Shown here piece after piece: positions 60,208 to 64,000 of a stretch of DNA of 64,000 bases. A program made the position numbers and the translations under genes. Source of the stretch: Apodospora peruviana (Eukaryota; Ascomycota; Sordariomycetes; Sordariales; Lasiosphaeriaceae); contig JAUEDM010000002.1 in the NCBI GenBank assembly GCA_033439685.1, positions 1,178,001 to 1,242,000 of the forward strand. The letters are read 5' to 3'. Each line of letters opens with the position of its first letter. Positions within the stretch are counted from its first letter, which is position 1. Below the pieces are notes generated by a model. It worked only from the letters and a program-made list of their open reading frames with translations, did not search any database and was not told the origin of the DNA.

Positions 60208-61555
60208 ATGTCGAAATGAAAACGAAGCCCAGACGAGATCGTAAGCCCTTTCGTCGGCAACCGACCACTGGACTGGACGCGGCAGGACGAGGCTGCGGCT
60301 CCAGGACAATCTCATTAGCCCACCAGCGGATGACTCACAAAAGCCGGTCCTGGCAGATGCGCCTCTACAGGAGCTTCGGGCCCTCGAGAAGCAGGTCAAG
60401 TTAGTCGAGGAATCCCAGAGTGCCTACTCAACGGACTCCGAGGAGGATACCAGTACGGTGCTACCACCAGCCAACCACGAGACGACCAAGCGAGCCTATC
60501 GACGGTATCTCGAGAGGGCCCTGGTTCGCGGCCCTGGCGATCCCGACGCCGAAGCCGGCATAATCCCGCAAGTGCAAGTAGCGCGCCGGATGACAATCCT
60601 TCTGCTCTTTGCGATACATCACATGAGGGACAAACTTCCCCGTATTGCCTGCCTTCCACAAACGACACACATAGCACATTGGAGGAGTCCTTCGAGTTCA
60701 GCATAAAAAAGCTTCAGGGTTCCGTTACAATGTTGCACAAGGTCTGGACAATTCAGAAGGAAAAGGGCGACGCTACCCAGAACGAGGGCAGGTCTGCGGA
60801 AACAAAAAAGGCCCGAGAACAGTCCCGGCCTGGTACGGCAATCACCGCGTCTTGACCCACGGCCAAATGGCCCAGGGCGCGCATATTGTCGCGGTTGGTG
60901 TCGAGACCAGCCCACTGCTCCAGGAGTTCTGGGGTGCTCTACGGGATTTCTGGCCCTTGGATCAAATCAAGAAATGGAAGGACGCGCTGAAAAAAGACGA
61001 CTCCCAGTTCATCAATATCCTGCCCCTAAACCCCGAATGCCACTACATGTGGGATCGAATGAAATTCACGCTCAGACCCCTTACAGTCGCGCAACAAGAC
61101 AAGAAATGAGCTGTACCTCCAGTTCATCCCAGAGAAGCACGGTGGGGGCCTCGTTGATTGGAGACCAGAGGCAGTCAAGTTAGACGGCGACATGGGCAAC
61201 AAATTCCACCGGTCAATCAACACGGGTGACGTATTCAAGATCGTCAGCACCGAACCGGACCGTCCGCTCCCGAGCTTTGACTTGCTAGACTTGGGTTACC
61301 GTCTACACTATCATTTCCTGTCTGAAAGCTGCCGACTCTCTGAAACTCATCTTTCGAGGCCCACCTCGCGATATAGACCGGATCCGAGCTGAAGAGGCGA
61401 CCGCTGGACGATCGGTGCCGGAGCCCTGGGACGGTTTGATCCAGGATGCGGTGGACGCTAAAGTTCTAGACGAAGACGAGGCGCACCAATGGGGGCTGGC
61501 ATTCATGATAGATGAGAAGGAACGTAAGAGCGTGCGGAGATGGAGCAGTGGATGA
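60208..61555 (+). pseudogene. Frame-broken fungal HNH-endonuclease protein (HNH_2 type)
   Basis: Five successive segments, in reading frames 2, 1, 0, 1, 2, together read as one fungal HNH-nuclease-domain protein. Segment 1 (about 60245-60655): ADAPLQELRALEKQVKLVEE, STDSEEDT, a helical lead-in. Segment 2 (to about 60845): STLEESFEFSIKKLQG. Segment 3 (about 60826-61109) is the HNH core: YGNHRVLT...GAHIVAVGVE, then LLQEFWGALRDFWPLDQI, NILPLNPECHYMWDRMKFTLRPL, with the two histidines of the fold. Segment 4 (to about 61325): NELYLQFIPEK and PLPSFDLLDLGYRLH. Segment 5 (from 61328): AADSLKLIFRGPPRDIDRI, ending at TGA 61553. No splice sites explain the frame changes. Such proteins are numerous and variable in Pezizomycotina, function mostly unknown. 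The start is also disrupted (an ATG at 60208 stops after three codons). Confidence 0.75.
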
Positions 61556-62509
61556 GTCGATGGAATGAGCAGCAACAGGAGGGGTCAAGCCGATAGAGGA
61601 GGACTGCGTTGGGTCGAGACGATAGTACTGATCACGGTATACTTGTTTGAACTATTTAGTGGATGTATTTTAACTTTGGTATTAATCTTAGTCGAGTAGA
61701 AATAAAAATACAATCACTGTCATACCCGTGCCCAATTGACCCACAACCAACTGAGCTAGGCTCCCATTCAAAAGGATGCCAGAATTCTAAGTTGTCAGGA
61801 CTTAGAATCGAGTGGGTTATGTACTGTACTGCTCAACTCGACCCTGGTGTGCCCACCGCTGTCGCTGCGCGCCCTAGTCGGTTCGGGGCATAACAGCGGA
61901 CACAACGGCTATTTCTGATTTAAATAAGGCCTTAGAAGGTATTTGTAATAAGGTTTCCAGATCTCGGCAAAGGAAGTACCTACAGTCTGGCAAGACGTTT
62001 CTTAGTCCCTCGAGACCACCTCTTCTGAATACACCTCTGCCTGCCGGGATTAATGGACCCTATTGATGCTATAACTTCTACGGATTACAATGTCTGGACA
62101 AGAGAACGCCGTTATATTCAACATAACATGGAACCTGATACTCATTTTACTGAGACTCGTATCCTCGGAAATCCTGAACCACGGGCTTCCTTGCTTCTTC
62201 TGAAAGCATTGTCACCTACCTTGACTACGAGTAAGTAATGTAGGCCGGAACCGGTACCTGTACCTGTATCAGCCTGCCTGCCTGCCTGGTCAACGATTTA
62301 TAGCTACCTACCTGAGCGTGGTATGTTCTCGTTCCTTTTGAAGTAAGGAAGAAGTGAACGGAACGTTAATACTTAGTTTTGGTAACCTTGCTCCTTTAAA
62401 AATAAAAACAAGAACGAAATGACGGATAACAAACACGATAGAAAGGTTTATTCACAAGTTATACATCAGGCACATGCACATATCTGGGTGAATACGGAAT
62501 ATAGTAGGT
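61556..62509. other. AT-rich flank of the HNH relic with tRNA-like fragment
   Basis: About 0.95 kb of lower-GC sequence. On the minus strand, 61765 down to about 61712 begins GGGAGCCTAGCTCAGTTGGT, which matches a tRNA acceptor start and A box, but there is no B box or T-arm. A 61-codon frame at 62053-62238 is unrecognised. A CCTG run lies at 62275-62287 and TACCTACC at 62304-62313. It may be mobile-element debris. Confidence 0.35.
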
Positions 62510-64000
62510 CTAAGGAGGACCGCTGACATTCCTCCTCTTAACCATCCTCACCCACCTCCGCCTCCTCCACTCGCCCCTCCTCCTGTCGATAGCCCCCTCG
62601 TCTTCTTCACCACCACCCTCCTCCCAGCTCAGATTATTAACAATCCCTTGTATTCTGTTCTTCCCGGCGGGACTATGCAGCATTGCATCTCCTCCATCAC
62701 TATTATGATAATTCTCGTGCTCGTTGTAGATATCATACACCCACCTCTCGCCCTCCGTCTCCACTTCCACGCCCGTGATAATCCGCTCCTCCACCCACTC
62801 GCGGCTCCAGAGATCGAGAGCCCACTTCTTCTCGCTCCATTCCCAGCCCTCGGGCGCCATGACGTCCTCAAAGAAGCGCGTGCCGCGCGGGCGGTCGCCG
62901 GCGATGCGGCCCGCAGACAGCGGATCGTACGGCGACGGGCTGAACAGCCAGGGCTCCCACTCGCCGCTGGCGCTGCCGCCCTGCAGACGTTGCAGCTCAA
63001 AAATCTCGACCTCGCGCGTCTCGGGCGCTTCGTCCAAGATGATGTCTTTTCTAACCCAGCTGTTGAAGGTCTTTTCGGCTAGTTTCACTGGGCCACCGCC
63101 ACCGTCTCCACCTTTCGGAGAGGAGGAGTGAGAGTCGAGATACTGCACCTTGGTAGCCTCGATCCACCTTCCCACTGACGGATGGCCAGCCCAGATTCCC
63201 GCCCAGCCGATGACCAGCGCGACGGCACGCCAGGGCACGAGGTGCGCGGCGATGCTCATGACGCAGCAGGCGGCAAACAGGAGCACAAAGATGGCCGACG
63301 AGAGCGCCTCGTCCGAAAAGTTGGTCTTGGGCACGACCAGGGCGATGATCTTGTCGTGCGCGACGCTGAAATCCTCCATAACGTTTTGCAGGTCGCCCAT
63401 GTTGCGGAAGAAGTCACGCGAGAGTTCCTTGACCGGCTTCACGGTGCGTGCGGGCGCGAGGGGCGGTCCGCGCGGGGAGTAGCCCAGGTTGCGGACGCGG
63501 TTCTCGTGTTCCTGTTGCTGCTCGTCCGACGAGGCGGGCGGGTGGCGCGCGATGAAGGACGGGACCAGGACGAAGAGAAGCATGCATACCAAAGGGAGGG
63601 AGCAGATGAGGTACGGGTCCAGGCAGATGAAGGTGTAGACTGATAGGAGGGAGAGGGTGTGGGAGGGCCGGCGCCAGGAGAGGAGGCGGAGGACCTGGTT
63701 CTGGAAGCGGAAGACGACGCCGATGCGGGCGTTGAAGCGGCGGAAGTTGTTGGACATGGCTGTCACGGTGAAGCCGGGGCGGTTGGCGAAGTCGTCCGAG
63801 GGGTTGAGGTTGGTGCCGTCGGAGGCGTTGATGGACGGGATGGTGGTCTCGGCGGAGTCGTCGACTGGGAGCATTTGAGAGAGGAGTCTGGACGAGAGGA
63901 AGCATTGTTTAGCGATTGCTTTACTTACAGAATACAGTGGTTCTCTACTTCTCTAGCAGCTTGTCTTGGAGGCTCGCGGCCTTGAAGATGCCCCTTCGCA
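62510..64000 (-). CDS. Pex23-family peroxisomal membrane protein (Pex24/dysferlin domain), N-terminus beyond the window
   Basis: Partial model: complement(join(62510..63887, 63949..>64000)). The 61-nt intron (GTAGAG...CAG) joins FKAASLQDKLLEK to LLSQMLPVDD, the conserved run-up of the Pex24p domain. The protein then shows two clusters of membrane spans (TLSLLSVYTFICLDPYLI with PLVCMLLFVLVPSFIA; SSAIFVLLFAACCVMSIAA with VALVIGWAGIWAG). The C-terminus is a dysferlin-like module (WEPWLFSPSPYDPLS, FFEDVMAPEGWEWSEKKW, SREWVEERIITGVE, WVYDIYNEHE). These are hallmarks of yeast Pex28-32 and filamentous Pex23 relatives, ER/peroxisome contact-site proteins that control peroxisome number and size. The exact paralogue cannot be told. 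The 5' end, including the true start, lies to the right of 64000. Confidence 0.88.

Noticed and set aside
63182..63643. 153-codon plus-strand frame
   Set aside because: Antisense to the Pex23-family gene, where membrane spans and dysferlin motifs are clear.
1..64000. CRISPR array, rRNA genes, intact transposase or reverse transcriptase
   Set aside because: No regularly spaced direct repeats, no rRNA-like sequence and no open frame with transposase or polymerase motifs was found.

Overview
The window is a nuclear segment of a filamentous ascomycete (Pezizomycotina), most likely a sordariomycete. Coding regions are GC-rich and are cut by short introns, mostly 55-110 nt, with GTRNGT donors, CTRAC-type branch sites and YAG acceptors. 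Genes stand singly on both strands, and the protein set is typically fungal: the NIMA-interacting protein TINA, Mim2, an Nce102-type MARVEL protein, an Rvs167-type BAR-SH3 protein and a Pex23-family peroxin. I cannot name the species.

Layout. 0.6-10 kb: TINA-like spindle/MTOC protein (-), Rrp7 (-), Nce102-like protein (+), Mim2 (-). 10-18.2 kb: eIF2 beta (+), a broken FAD-dependent oxidoreductase (+) and an adenosine-deaminase-family enzyme (+). 18.2-29.4 kb: gene-poor, holding one NmrA-like oxidoreductase (-). 29.4-40.5 kb: denser, with a CsbD-like protein (-), a secreted SGNH hydrolase carrying a C-terminal cyanovirin-N-like (CVNH) domain (-), a secreted ML-like protein (+), the cysteine desulfurase Nfs1 (-), an Rvs167 homologue (+) and a doubtful Lys-rich ORF. 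40.5-57 kb: a gene desert with only one convincing gene, an 82-residue Cys/His protein near 50.9 kb. 57-64 kb: a TPR-like/F-box/LRR-like protein (+) whose gene appears to use two GC-AG introns, a frame-broken HNH endonuclease relic (+), and a Pex23-family membrane peroxin (-) running off the right end.

Exon models were built by reading splice sites and joining frames by hand; all intact models close in frame. The genes do not form one pathway. They are mostly housekeeping genes (translation initiation, rRNA processing, Fe-S assembly, mitochondrial import, membrane shaping, peroxisome biogenesis) with a few accessory or decaying ones. The items most worth a second look are the SGNH-CVNH fusion, the isolated Cys/His miniprotein, the HNH and FAD-oxidoreductase relics, the two GC-AG introns, and an in-frame candidate cassette exon in the deaminase gene. 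I saw no rRNA gene, confident tRNA gene, CRISPR array or intact transposon.
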